Of a stretch of DNA of 64,000 bases, positions 51,405-58,645 are shown one piece after another. Made by a program: the position numbers and the translations under genes. Origin of the DNA: JANLSE01 sp038214135 (GTDB lineage: Bacteria; Chloroflexota; Chloroflexia; Chloroflexales; Roseiflexaceae); the NCBI GenBank assembly GCA_038214135.1, contig JBBQSD010000011.1, forward strand, positions 15,534-79,533, in the 5' to 3' direction. Under the pieces are notes generated by a model. It was not told the origin of the DNA. It did no database searches and saw only the letters and a list, made by a program, of their open reading frames with translations. Numbering within the stretch: the first letter of the stretch is position 1; the number at the start of each line of letters is the position of its first letter.

Positions 51405-52436
51405 ATGGTCAACAACGCAGATTTTATCGCACTCAAGAAACTCGTAAAAGATCAAGGGCTCCTTACGAAGCAACCGTGGCACTATTTCGGTTTTATGGTT
51501 GTGAAGCTGGTTTTACTGATCGTCTGTATGGTTATGATGTTCACCATCACTTCTGTTTGGTTTCAGGTGATCAATGCGATCTTTATGGGCTTTGTGATGG
51601 GGCAGATCGCATTCATCTCGCATAGTGCCTGCCATCGCCAGAGTTTCAATAAACTATGGCAGAACGATGTGGCCGCGCTGATTTTTGGGAACTTTCTGCT
51701 GGGCATTAGCCGTGATTGGTGGATGTTGAAGCATAATGTGCATCATGCCCATCCAAACCACGATGGCATGGATCCGGATCTTGATGTGCCAGCTGTGGCG
51801 TTTACCGAGCAACAGGCGCTTTCCAAGCAGGGCATCTGGCGCTTTATCGTCAAGTATCAAGCCTGGTTGTTCTTCCCACTGCTGACACTCCAGGGCTATG
51901 CGCTGCGCGAAGTCAGCATCCGCTTTGTATTCAGTGGCAAGGCACGCCAGCCCTGGCTTGAGGGATTGTTGATGGCAGCCAATGTTGTTTGGTATCTGGC
52001 ACTGCCAATGATTGCGCTCGGCCCGTGGGCTGGCCTGATGTTCGTTCTGATCAGCCATGCGGTGTTCGGTGTGTATCTTGGGTCGGTGTTTGCGCCGAAC
52101 CACAAGGGCATGTTGATTGTCGATGACACAACCGAGATCGATTATCTGCGACTTCAGGTATTGACGGCCCGGAATGTGCGTGCCCATGCGCTGACCGATT
52201 TCTGGTATGGCGGGCTGAACTACCAGATCGAGCACCATCTGTTCCCATCCCTGCCCATGCACCGATTGCGCCCGACCAGCCTGATTGTGCAACAGTTCTG
52301 TGCGGAACGGGGCGTTTCATATGCCGAAACAGGTGTGGTACAGTCGTATCGGGAAATTCTTGGGTATCTGAATGAGATTGGGGCACCACTCCGAAACCCG
52401 ATCGCTGAACCAGAGCGCATTCCTCAGAAGCTGTGA
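51405..52436 (+). CDS. Membrane fatty acid desaturase
   Basis: 343 residues. Three histidine boxes: FISHSACHRQSFN, WMLKHNVHHAHPNHDG and GGLNYQIEHHLFPSLPMHRL (Q-x-x-H-H), the last typical of front-end acyl-lipid desaturases (delta-5/6 type) and related bacterial enzymes. Hydrophobic pairs flank the boxes (VKLVLLIVCMVMMFTITSVW; WLFFPLLTLQGYAL; VWYLALPMIALGPWAGLMFV). Electrons would come from ferredoxin since no fused cytochrome b5 is seen. The ATG 51405 is chosen; an ATG at 51366 adds 13 residues. Confidence 0.9.
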   Translation: MVNNADFIALKKLVKDQGLLTKQPWHYFGFMVVKLVLLIVCMVMMFTITSVWFQVINAIFMGFVMGQIAFISHSACHRQSFNKLWQNDVAALIFGNFLLGISRDWWMLKHNVHHAHPNHDGMDPDLDVPAVAFTEQQALSKQGIWRFIVKYQAWLFFPLLTLQGYALREVSIRFVFSGKARQPWLEGLLMAANVVWYLALPMIALGPWAGLMFVLISHAVFGVYLGSVFAPNHKGMLIVDDTTEIDYLRLQVLTARNVRAHALTDFWYGGLNYQIEHHLFPSLPMHRLRPTSLIVQQFCAERGVSYAETGVVQSYREILGYLNEIGAPLRNPIAEPERIPQKL

Positions 52437-52698
52437 CAAACCCAGGAGTCAGCGGTTATTCCCTCACCCCTGCCCTCTTGCCCATGCCGGGGCGAAGGGG
52501 AATTGACCTCTTGCAAACCCTTTGCACCCCTCCCCACCTGTGGGGGCGGGGCTGGGGGCGAGGGGAATGATCAACGGTCTGAGAAAACCCTTCACCTGAA
52601 AGGAGGGGTGAGGGGTGAGGGGTCAGGAGTTATTCCGCCAACCTGACATGGCCTCATTCTGACTTCTGAATGCTGACTCCTGAATACTCTTGTTCCGA
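52437..52698. repeat. Repeat-rich convergent spacer
   Basis: 262 bp filled with CCCTCACCCC-type and GGGGCTGGGGGCGAGGGG tracts and a TCTGACTTCTGAATGCTGACTCCTGA repeat (about 52656-52682). No gene seen. Confidence 0.6.
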
Positions 52699-53868
52699 TT
52701 ACGCGCCGCTCAGCGCCTCGGCAATCGCATCAGCCAGTTCGGCGTGTTCAAGGGTGATGGGGTTGCTACGGCTGCTGCTTGCCTGTGCGGCTTGGGTGGC
52801 GAGTTCGGAAATATCTGCTTCGCTGAGTCCGTAGGACGCCAGATTGGGGATGCCAAGCTCGCCCGCCAGGGATTTCAGCATAGCTGGCAGTTCTTGCAAC
52901 CCGTTTGTCACTCCCAGGAGGCGTGCAATCTCGGCATAGCGAGCCAACGCTGGGCTGTTTGGGTCGCTGCGGTATAGGGCACGCAGATTGGCCTTGGTGA
53001 TTGGTGCGAGCAGTGCTGCACAGGCAGCGCCGTGTGGCGCTGGAAACATGCCGCCGAGTGGCGCTGCAATCCCATGAACGGCTCCCAGGCCAGCATTGGC
53101 AAGCGCCATGCCACTCAGCAGGGCCGCAGTGCTCAGATCGAAGCGTGATTGAGCATCTGGCTGCTGGACACTATTGCGTAGTGAACGAGCCGCCAGGGCT
53201 AGTCCCTCGCAGCACAGGCCATCGGTGAGCGGCCCAGCTCGCCGCGAAACAAATGCCTCGATCAGTTGGGTGAGCGCATCCAGCCCACACGAGGCAGTTA
53301 TATGCGCCGGTAGCCCATAGGTCAGTTCTGGATCAACCAGGGCGATCTTCGGGAAGAGCGAAGCATCGCGGATACTGGCTTTCGCCCGATGTGTGGGCGA
53401 GCGCACCACCGCATTACGGGTGACTTCGCTGCCAGCACCAGCAGTTGTTGGTACGGCAATCAGCGGCAGTGCCGGATGTTCGAGCGTGCGCCCGGCCCCG
53501 ATCACCTCCATATACTCCAGGGCACTGCCAGGGTTGGCAGCGAGTGCAGCAACGGCTTTGGCAGTGTCGATCACGCTGCCCCCACCAATGGCGATAACGC
53601 CATCGCACCCATGATCGCGGGCGAGCGTTGCAGCAACCTCAACTATAGCAATATCGGGTTCGCCATGCGTTTCCGATTGTGCGATAACAACACCTAATCC
53701 AATCAGGCGGGCGGCCAATGCTGCTGGCGGGCCGCCACGCAATGCAGAGCCAGCCGATCCGATCAGCATGATCCGTTGGCCAAGTGAACCAAGCAATGAT
53801 GGCAGTTCATTGCTTGTTCCAGCGCCAAGAATAATCCGGCCTGCGGTGCTATATTCAGAGCGTGTCAT
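52699..53868 (-). CDS. Iron-containing alcohol dehydrogenase family protein
   Basis: 389 residues. NAD-binding AIGGGSVIDTAKAVAALAAN, PTTAGAGSEVTRNAVV, the metal region SCGLDALTQLIEAFVSRRAG, ANAGLGAVHGIAAPLGGMF and FPAPHGAACAALLAP. Family metal ligands are Asp and three His; the first His position in D-A-L-T-H is Gln here, the other two His (GAVHG, PHGA) remain. That Q variant occurs in a sub-branch of the family. It may use another metal or act as a maleylacetate-reductase-like or lactaldehyde enzyme. Convergent with the desaturase. Confidence 0.88.
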   Translation of the reverse strand: MTRSEYSTAGRIILGAGTSNELPSLLGSLGQRIMLIGSAGSALRGGPPAALAARLIGLGVVIAQSETHGEPDIAIVEVAATLARDHGCDGVIAIGGGSVIDTAKAVAALAANPGSALEYMEVIGAGRTLEHPALPLIAVPTTAGAGSEVTRNAVVRSPTHRAKASIRDASLFPKIALVDPELTYGLPAHITASCGLDALTQLIEAFVSRRAGPLTDGLCCEGLALAARSLRNSVQQPDAQSRFDLSTAALLSGMALANAGLGAVHGIAAPLGGMFPAPHGAACAALLAPITKANLRALYRSDPNSPALARYAEIARLLGVTNGLQELPAMLKSLAGELGIPNLASYGLSEADISELATQAAQASSSRSNPITLEHAELADAIAEALSGA

Positions 53869-53896
53869 GGCTGGTTGCTCACTATCCTACAAAGCC

Positions 53897-54886
53897 TCAC
53901 GTTGTTGGTACGGGATCAATACGCGATTTGAGGGCTGTTTGAATATCGGGTGGCAGATTGCTGAAGAACTGATATCCGGTTACTTTTTCGATCTCGCTGA
54001 CCTTGACGCGATACTCTTCCCAATCGCCAAGTGTTGCATCCAGGCTATTCGGAACACGTATCGCAATTACCTGTGTTTTGGCGGTGATACGGGAAATATC
54101 GCTCTGGCCTTTTGGCATCACGACGATAATTTTCCAGGTGTAGCGTGGTATCCGTATTCTGCCATCGGCGATTGTGCCGATCCTGCCATCACTACCAGCG
54201 ATAATATACAGAACATGCCCTTTATTGACTAGTGTTCGGGAGAATGACTCAAGCTGCTCCCATGTGCCGCGATTATTATCCGGGGCTTGTGGTACAACAT
54301 TGGTCAGAATAAACGTTGCCAGATTATCCTTGGCGGATGCAGTGCGATCCGCCGATGGGCACATATGGCCGCGATCATAGCCAGTTCCAGTATAGTCATC
54401 GAGGGATACGCGATACCATGAATCTGGGAGCGTGCCATCTGCCGTAAAGGTCGGGCTACGTTTTGCCTCGCCGAGATCCTTTTTGGTTAATTGCCAGCTC
54501 ACCCAATTTGGAATTCCGTTATCGCGGTTGTACGAAAGCACATATTGTGGGCGCTCGATCAGATAATTGTTTGGCTCTGCCGTATCGTGAACGGCTCCAC
54601 TGGGATTACCCAACAGCAGATTGCGATTGCCACTTGGTTTGCTGGGATTAGCGGTACTGGTGGGGCGCACGGTTGGTTTGGCCGTGCTTGTTGGCTTCGC
54701 GGTTGGCTTTGTGGGCCGGGCCGTTGGCTTGGTAGGCTCAGTCGGCTGTTCTGCAATAGGAATAGTTGGCACAATTGGTGTAGGCGCGACCGATATCGTT
54801 GGGTTTGAGCGATAGTTCCACCATAGAAACAGGCTCACGAGCAGCACCAGCACAAGAACGATTTGCCAGTTTATTTTGATGCGCAT
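53897..54886 (-). CDS. Membrane-anchored DNA/RNA non-specific endonuclease (NucA-like)
   Basis: 329 residues. N-terminal transmembrane helix (INWQIVLVLVLLVSLFLWW, about 5-23), a 55-residue Pro/Thr/Lys linker (TKPTARPTKPTAKPTSTAK), then a beta-beta-alpha-metal nuclease: catalytic GYDRGHMCPSADRT (His174), ILTNVVPQAPDNNRGTWEQL with the metal-binding Asn and the conserved Glu. This order equals NucA of Anabaena and Serratia nuclease. It would degrade DNA and RNA outside the membrane. The upstream gene encodes a NuiA-like inhibitor, so the two form a toxic enzyme and protector pair. AAAGAG precedes the ATG. Confidence 0.93.
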   Translation of the reverse strand: MRIKINWQIVLVLVLLVSLFLWWNYRSNPTISVAPTPIVPTIPIAEQPTEPTKPTARPTKPTAKPTSTAKPTVRPTSTANPSKPSGNRNLLLGNPSGAVHDTAEPNNYLIERPQYVLSYNRDNGIPNWVSWQLTKKDLGEAKRSPTFTADGTLPDSWYRVSLDDYTGTGYDRGHMCPSADRTASAKDNLATFILTNVVPQAPDNNRGTWEQLESFSRTLVNKGHVLYIIAGSDGRIGTIADGRIRIPRYTWKIIVVMPKGQSDISRITAKTQVIAIRVPNSLDATLGDWEEYRVKVSEIEKVTGYQFFSNLPPDIQTALKSRIDPVPTT

Positions 54887-54922
54887 AGTGGCTCTTTCAG
54901 TATTATATTCAGGAGGCAGCAG

Positions 54923-54942
54923 CGACGCGATGCATCGCGTCG
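54923..54942. repeat. Perfect 20-bp palindrome CGACGCGATGCATCGCGTCG
   Basis: Located in the 93-bp gap between the inhibitor and the nuclease gene; related to the GGGCGCGATATATCGCGCCC family. It could lower readthrough from inhibitor to nuclease. Confidence 0.85.
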
Positions 54943-54979
54943 GTACGGCGTCAGCATCGTGTTTGTGCGAGGTTGATCG

Positions 54980-55369
54980 CTACGTTTCGACGACCGTTGT
55001 GCGTAGCCCGCCAATTGTGCCATCGGCAAGCCGGCCAACAATAAAGGTTGGCATTTCGATAGTGCCAAGTTTATAGACAGTCAGCTCACGGAACATGCGC
55101 CGCAGCAACCGTATCAGCTTTTTAGAGCGTGCCACGCGATTGTGTGCATCTTCGGATGCCTCGGGATCAAGGGAAACCATTGGCGCAAAGAATTCGTTGA
55201 ACTTCACTTGGGTGATTGGTGTTGATTCTGGTAGTTTCGTTAGTGTATAGAGTGCATTCGCCGAGAATGGTTGTGGATCTGACCACAGAAATGGTTCCAG
55301 GGGGTAATCGGCTTCGCTGGAGAACAGAAGGCCATCGCTGCCTTTTGCTAAACGCTCAATGACATCCAC
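54980..55369 (-). CDS. NuiA-like nuclease inhibitor
   Basis: 129 residues, no signal peptide. GSDGLLFSSEADYPLEPFLW near the N-terminus and LTVYKLGTIEMPTFIVGRLA plus GTIGGLRTTVVET at the end agree closely with NuiA of Anabaena (A-S-D-G-L-L-F-x-S-E-x-x-Y-P-x-E-x-F-L-W, Y-R-L-G-x-x-E, K-V-V-E-T), from memory. NuiA binds NucA with very high affinity and blocks the active site. The GTG start at 55369 has AAGG seven bases upstream. Cytoplasmic location would protect the cell from its own nuclease before export. Confidence 0.88.
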   Translation of the reverse strand: MDVIERLAKGSDGLLFSSEADYPLEPFLWSDPQPFSANALYTLTKLPESTPITQVKFNEFFAPMVSLDPEASEDAHNRVARSKKLIRLLRRMFRELTVYKLGTIEMPTFIVGRLADGTIGGLRTTVVET

Positions 55370-55561
55370 ACGAGGGCCTTTCTATCTATAGGGGAGTGTC
55401 TGTCGATGCTTCACTTCCAATCACTTGCTTGCCAGTGAGTATAGCATATCAGAACTGGTCGCCTGGTGGTTGAAACTGCGGCTACCGCTCGTGTTGGCTT
55501 TGATAGAAATAAGACTAGCGGCTCTCCATATCCACTCATTCTGTCGCCAGTTCACTGCGGA

Positions 55562-55705
55562 GTCTATACGGCAACACTGCGCCTCATGGCGTTCAGTGAT
55601 CTATGGACGAGCGACTATGGGCGGACGCTTTTTGCCAAATTGGTGCTCTTTGGCGTAATGATTGCGTTTGGTGCCTATCATCTGTTGATTGTGCGGCCAC
55701 AAACA
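55562..55705 (+). pseudogene. Fragment of a CopD-like copper transport membrane protein
   Basis: In the plus frame the translation VYTATLRLMAFSDLWTSDYG, then RTLFAKLVLFGVMIAFGAYH and LLIVRP matches the late transmembrane region of CopD/YcnJ proteins (S-D-L-W-x-T-D-Y-G-R-T-L-x-A-K-x-x-L-F). About 46 codons of a family that normally spans 300 or more are present, and the flanks do not fit it. No RBS or start. This is a remnant. Confidence 0.7.
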
Positions 55706-56022
55706 CTCACGCAGATTGTACACGCTACAGTATTGATCACGGATTGGCAGCGGCGACGCGATGCAGCGCTCGTCGGTTCGTCCTCCTTATCAAACTTCAA
55801 ACATAAGTCGCATTATGTTGGACGTGTGGTGGCGCTTCCTGCTCTTCGTGCCATCCGCCCAGCGGTTTTCACAGGGATGGTGTTGGAATGATGGTTGAAT
55901 CGGTGTGATCATCGGCGATGGTTCCATGGTACGTGGCAAAGAAACGAGATGGTGTATCCGGTCTCGTTTACGGGTGTTTTCTGTTCCGTTGCTACGCACC
56001 CCCCCATTTGCATGATGTTTTG

Positions 56023-56051
56023 TTGACATGTCAAGTGATTTACTGTACCAT
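56023..56051 (+). promoter_or_regulatory. MarR promoter with operator-like palindrome
   Basis: TTGACA (56023-56028) is the first half of the perfect palindrome TTGACATGTCAA (56023-56034). A 17-base spacer leads to TACCAT (56046-56051), and the ATG lies at 56058, seven bases after the -10 box. Autorepression and a leaderless transcript are both plausible. Confidence 0.65.
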
Positions 56052-56057
56052 GCCATT

Positions 56058-56522
56058 ATGGAAACACAAGGATTGACTGAACACCAACAGCAGGCCTGGA
56101 GCTCGCTCCACCGCATTCGCATGCAGCTTTTGCCACACCTTACACGGCATTTGGCAACCCATTCGGAACTTACCGAAGCCGAGTTTCTTGTGCTCGTTTC
56201 ACTCTCTGAAGCGGCTGTCCCGGCGGTTCGTGCGAAAGAATTGTGCCGCACCCTGAGGTGGGAAATCAGCAGGCTTTCGCATCAGATCACACGGATGGAG
56301 GCGAGTGGTCTTGTGAAGCGGATGGAATTCCCAGAAGACGCACGCAGTTTTCAAATCAGCGTAACGGAATTGGGCACGTTGGCAATCGAACGGGCATTAC
56401 CGCTCCAGCAGCGTGAAATTCGGCGCTGTTTTGGCGATGTGCTGACATCAGAACAACTCGATTGCTTGATCGAGATTGCTGAAGCAATAAGTACCCACCT
56501 GAAGGATCAACCCGCGCATTGA
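56058..56522 (+). CDS. MarR-family transcriptional regulator
   Basis: 154 residues. Winged-helix core HSELTEAEFLVLVSLSEAAV, LCRTLRWEISRLSHQITRME (recognition helix), SGLVKRMEFPEDARSFQISV (wing with D-x-R) and LPLQQREIRRCFGDVLTSEQ. Dimeric repressors of this family bind palindromes and are released by small phenolic or oxidant ligands. The start ATG 56058 was chosen since the preceding promoter would begin the mRNA there. No efflux gene is adjacent; a transposase remnant follows. Confidence 0.88.
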   Translation: METQGLTEHQQQAWSSLHRIRMQLLPHLTRHLATHSELTEAEFLVLVSLSEAAVPAVRAKELCRTLRWEISRLSHQITRMEASGLVKRMEFPEDARSFQISVTELGTLAIERALPLQQREIRRCFGDVLTSEQLDCLIEIAEAISTHLKDQPAH

Positions 56523-56603
56523 TGCGTGGAGTGGCAATCGTGTTTATTAGACTTTATCTCGATTTGTCGTATACTGCTCCTTCATCACACGGAAGGAGCC
56601 GCG

Positions 56604-56738
56604 ATGACCCGCTTACGCTATGCCGCGCTTGCCCGCAAGCCGATGGACGTGTTGGATATGACCAGTCTCACTCCCGACGAATTCCTGCTGTTGGTTCCGG
56701 CCGTTGAAACGGCGTTTCAAGCGCATATGGCGATCTGA
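56604..56738 (+). pseudogene. N-terminal remnant of a transposase
   Basis: 44 codons, MTRLRYAALARKPMDVLDMT then LTPDEFLLLVPAVETAFQAH, with GGAAGGAG upstream. This matches the N-terminus of the IS5-like transposases that start R-Y-x-x-L-x-K-K-P-x-x-F-L-S-x-T-G-L-T-x-x-E-F. No DDE domain follows; the frame stops after 44 codons. A degraded insertion sequence, boundaries not found. Confidence 0.6.
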
Positions 56739-56916
56739 CGCTTGGGCGAGATCCCTGCTGCATAAACAAGCGAATCCTCCATAGGGCTAATGCTTCGCCT
56801 AACCTTCTATGCGAGGTCGGAGCGTGTCGCATACGCCCGGCGCGATCTATCGCATCCCTGCAAATCGTCCTCCATCCGATTAGCACGCATTCCTTTCAAT
56901 ATAATGTATATAATAC

Positions 56917-56945
56917 TTGACATTATGTATGTTATGCATTACTAT
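56917..56945 (+). promoter_or_regulatory. Sigma-70 promoter in AT-rich spacer
   Basis: TTGACA (56917-56922), 17-base spacer, TACTAT (56940-56945). Predicted start near 56952, 70 nt before the membrane protein ATG. The surrounding 60 bp are much richer in A/T than neighbouring DNA. Confidence 0.7.
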
Positions 56946-57022
56946 TTGTTGTGTGAACATTACGGGAAAATGGAAGAAAGCGGCCATGGGCAGCATGTCA
57001 CAAGCAGCATAGGGAGGGAACC

Positions 57023-57475
57023 ATGTCGTTTCAGGAAAAGAATATTACTGCTTCTTTAGTAAACTTCACGTTGATACTAGGATTCTTCCTCATAAGCTTG
57101 TTTCAAATGGTTCAGGGTGGGCATCTCACTTCAGAATATGTCTTTCGGCTGTGGGGAATTGTGGCCATACTTGCCACGGTTGGGACGGTTGCCATCATTA
57201 TCTTCACACATATTGCATCTGGTGTTATTCATACCATGAAAACGAGTGAAGAACCACATATCAAAGGTATTCAGGATGAGCGAGATACGTTCATTGAATT
57301 GAAAGGTACGAATATAGCGTATCGGGTCTGCTCAATCGGAGTTGCGCTCTCAATGCTCACACTTGTGTTTGGGCAGCAGCCATTGGTGATGTTCAACCTG
57401 CTTATCTTCTTCGGCGTTGTTGCACAGATTATTGCAGATATATCGCGGCTCTATTTTTACCGACGAGGCTTTTAA
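57023..57475 (+). CDS. Four-helix membrane protein, DUF2178-like, paired with XRE regulator
   Basis: 150 residues with segments ASLVNFTLILGFFLISLFQM, LWGIVAILATVGTVAIIIFT, YRVCSIGVALSMLTLVFG and VMFNLLIFFGVVAQIIADIS. The cytoplasmic loop contains IKGIQDERDTFIELKG (D-E-R-D-x-x-I-x-x-K), a pattern of DUF2178-type proteins that often sit beside a small XRE regulator. GGGAGGG precedes the ATG. Codon choice is more A/T-rich than in neighbours, which hints at a separate origin. One base separates it from the regulator gene. Confidence 0.75.
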   Translation: MSFQEKNITASLVNFTLILGFFLISLFQMVQGGHLTSEYVFRLWGIVAILATVGTVAIIIFTHIASGVIHTMKTSEEPHIKGIQDERDTFIELKGTNIAYRVCSIGVALSMLTLVFGQQPLVMFNLLIFFGVVAQIIADISRLYFYRRGF

Positions 57476-57476
57476 G

Positions 57477-57704
57477 ATGGGTAAGCGTCATATTAACAAC
57501 ACTATTCGGACATTGCGTTTCTTCCATAATGAAATGACGCAGGAGCAATTAGCAGAGCAAGTAGGAGTAACGCGCCAAACGATCATCGCCATGGAAAAAG
57601 GAAAATACTCGCCCTCGCTCGAATTAGCATTCCGAATCGCGCTGGTTTTTAACGTACCGCTTGAGGAAGTGTTTTCCTACGAGGCGGAAGATGATACGCG
57701 CTAG
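57477..57704 (+). CDS. Small XRE-family helix-turn-helix regulator
   Basis: 75 residues, a single HTH domain: RTLRFFHNEMTQEQLAEQVG, VTRQTIIAMEKGKYSPSLEL, AFRIALVFNVPLEEVFSYEA. Typical of YvaO/PhnT-like single-domain regulators found next to DUF2178 or ABC genes. GAGG eight bases upstream lies inside the end of the membrane protein gene. The pair likely autoregulates. Confidence 0.9.
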   Translation: MGKRHINNTIRTLRFFHNEMTQEQLAEQVGVTRQTIIAMEKGKYSPSLELAFRIALVFNVPLEEVFSYEAEDDTR

Positions 57705-57740
57705 TATCGCGGGGTTCTGAAGATAAGAAGGGCATCCACC

Positions 57741-57788
57741 ATGAACAAAAGCATGAACAAAAGCATGAACAAAAGCATGAACAAAAGT
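57741..57788 (+). repeat. 12-bp tandem repeat at a start codon
   Basis: ATGAACAAAAGC repeated four times, the fourth copy ending AGT; four in-frame start codons in a row. Copy-number change would alter start choice but not frame. Confidence 0.95.
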
Positions 57789-58496
57789 CTAGAGCAGAAA
57801 CCCACCATGATCACGTCCACCAAACCCGATTGGCCGATACCTGCTGCGCTGCTTGCGTTGACCGCAGTTCCGTTTGTTGCCGGCATCGCCCGCCTGGTCA
57901 GTTTGGCTGCTGGCACAGCAATCACGCCGGAAAACGCACGGTTCATTGCAATGCCCTTGCCCGTGGTGTTACACATTATCAGCGCGACCCTGTTTTGTAT
58001 CCTGGGTGCCTTTCAGTTCGCCCCAGGATTTCGCCGCCGCAGGCCCGGTTGGCACCGGATTGCCGGGCGGGTGCTGGTCGCCTCCGGCTTTGTTGTTGGC
58101 CTTTCCGGTTTGTGGATGACACAGTTCTATCCGCTTCGTCTCCAGCACCTCCAGGGCGATCTGCTGTATGGCGTCCGGATTCTGGTTGGTTCTGGCATGA
58201 TTCTCTGCATTGCTCTCAGCCTGGCTGCCATTATGCGGCGGGATATTGCACGGCACCGCGCCTGGATGATTCGCGGCTATGCCATCGGCCAGGGTGCCGG
58301 CACGCAGGTGCTTGTCCTGCTGCCCTGGGCGTTGATATTTGGGACACCAAGTGACCTGAACAGAGACATCTTGATGAGTGCTGCCTGGGTGATCAATCTC
58401 GCCGTGGCCGAGTGGATCATCCGCAGGCGCACTCGCCGTGGCCGGGTGGATCTTCCGCAGGCAGCCGACCTATCCCCAACCACGAACCCAGGATAG
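57741..58496 (+). CDS. DUF2306-like membrane protein with repeated N-terminus
   Basis: 251 residues. The N-terminus is four copies of MNKS encoded by ATGAACAAAAGC tandem repeats, then TKPDWPIPAALLALTAVPFV and a polytopic region with PLPVVLHIISATLFCILGAF, RPGWHRIAGRVLVASGFVVG, LLYGVRILVGSGMILCIAL and ARHRAWMIRGYAIGQGAGTQ. The H-x-x-x-A-x-x-x-x-x-x-G and H-R-x-A-G-R and H-R-x-W-M-x-R patterns are those of DUF2306 proteins. Function unknown; heme-binding membrane role has been guessed. Each repeat gives another possible start codon. Confidence 0.78.
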   Translation: MNKSMNKSMNKSMNKSLEQKPTMITSTKPDWPIPAALLALTAVPFVAGIARLVSLAAGTAITPENARFIAMPLPVVLHIISATLFCILGAFQFAPGFRRRRPGWHRIAGRVLVASGFVVGLSGLWMTQFYPLRLQHLQGDLLYGVRILVGSGMILCIALSLAAIMRRDIARHRAWMIRGYAIGQGAGTQVLVLLPWALIFGTPSDLNRDILMSAAWVINLAVAEWIIRRRTRRGRVDLPQAADLSPTTNPG

Positions 58497-58573
58497 CCAT
58501 AGTGTGCGACTCCACCGTAGATGGTATGGGAATCTAGAGTGCGGATGGCATACCTTGAATCACGCAGTTGTAC

Positions 58574-58593
58574 GGACGCGATCTATCGCGTCC
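58574..58593. repeat. GGACGCGATCTATCGCGTCC inverted repeat
   Basis: Arms of nine bases around CT; a relative lies at 56839-56856 and a degenerate one at 61544-61564. Same family as 17421-17440. Confidence 0.8.
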
Positions 58594-58645
58594 CTGCGGG
58601 TATTGGTGTGCAATGAGATTTAGTACGCTGAAGCTCAGGAAACGC

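Larger units (their letters stand above)
55370..56057. other. 688-bp region between nuclease inhibitor and MarR gene
   Basis: Contains a decayed CopD fragment (55562-55705) and otherwise unassigned sequence. The MarR promoter and palindrome lie at 56023-56051 at its right end. A C-run (CCCCCCC near 55999-56005) is present. Confidence 0.6.

Noticed and set aside
55790..56251. Minus-strand 153-codon ORF across the MarR start
   Set aside because: Contradicted by the MarR gene and its promoter on the plus strand; no family seen.
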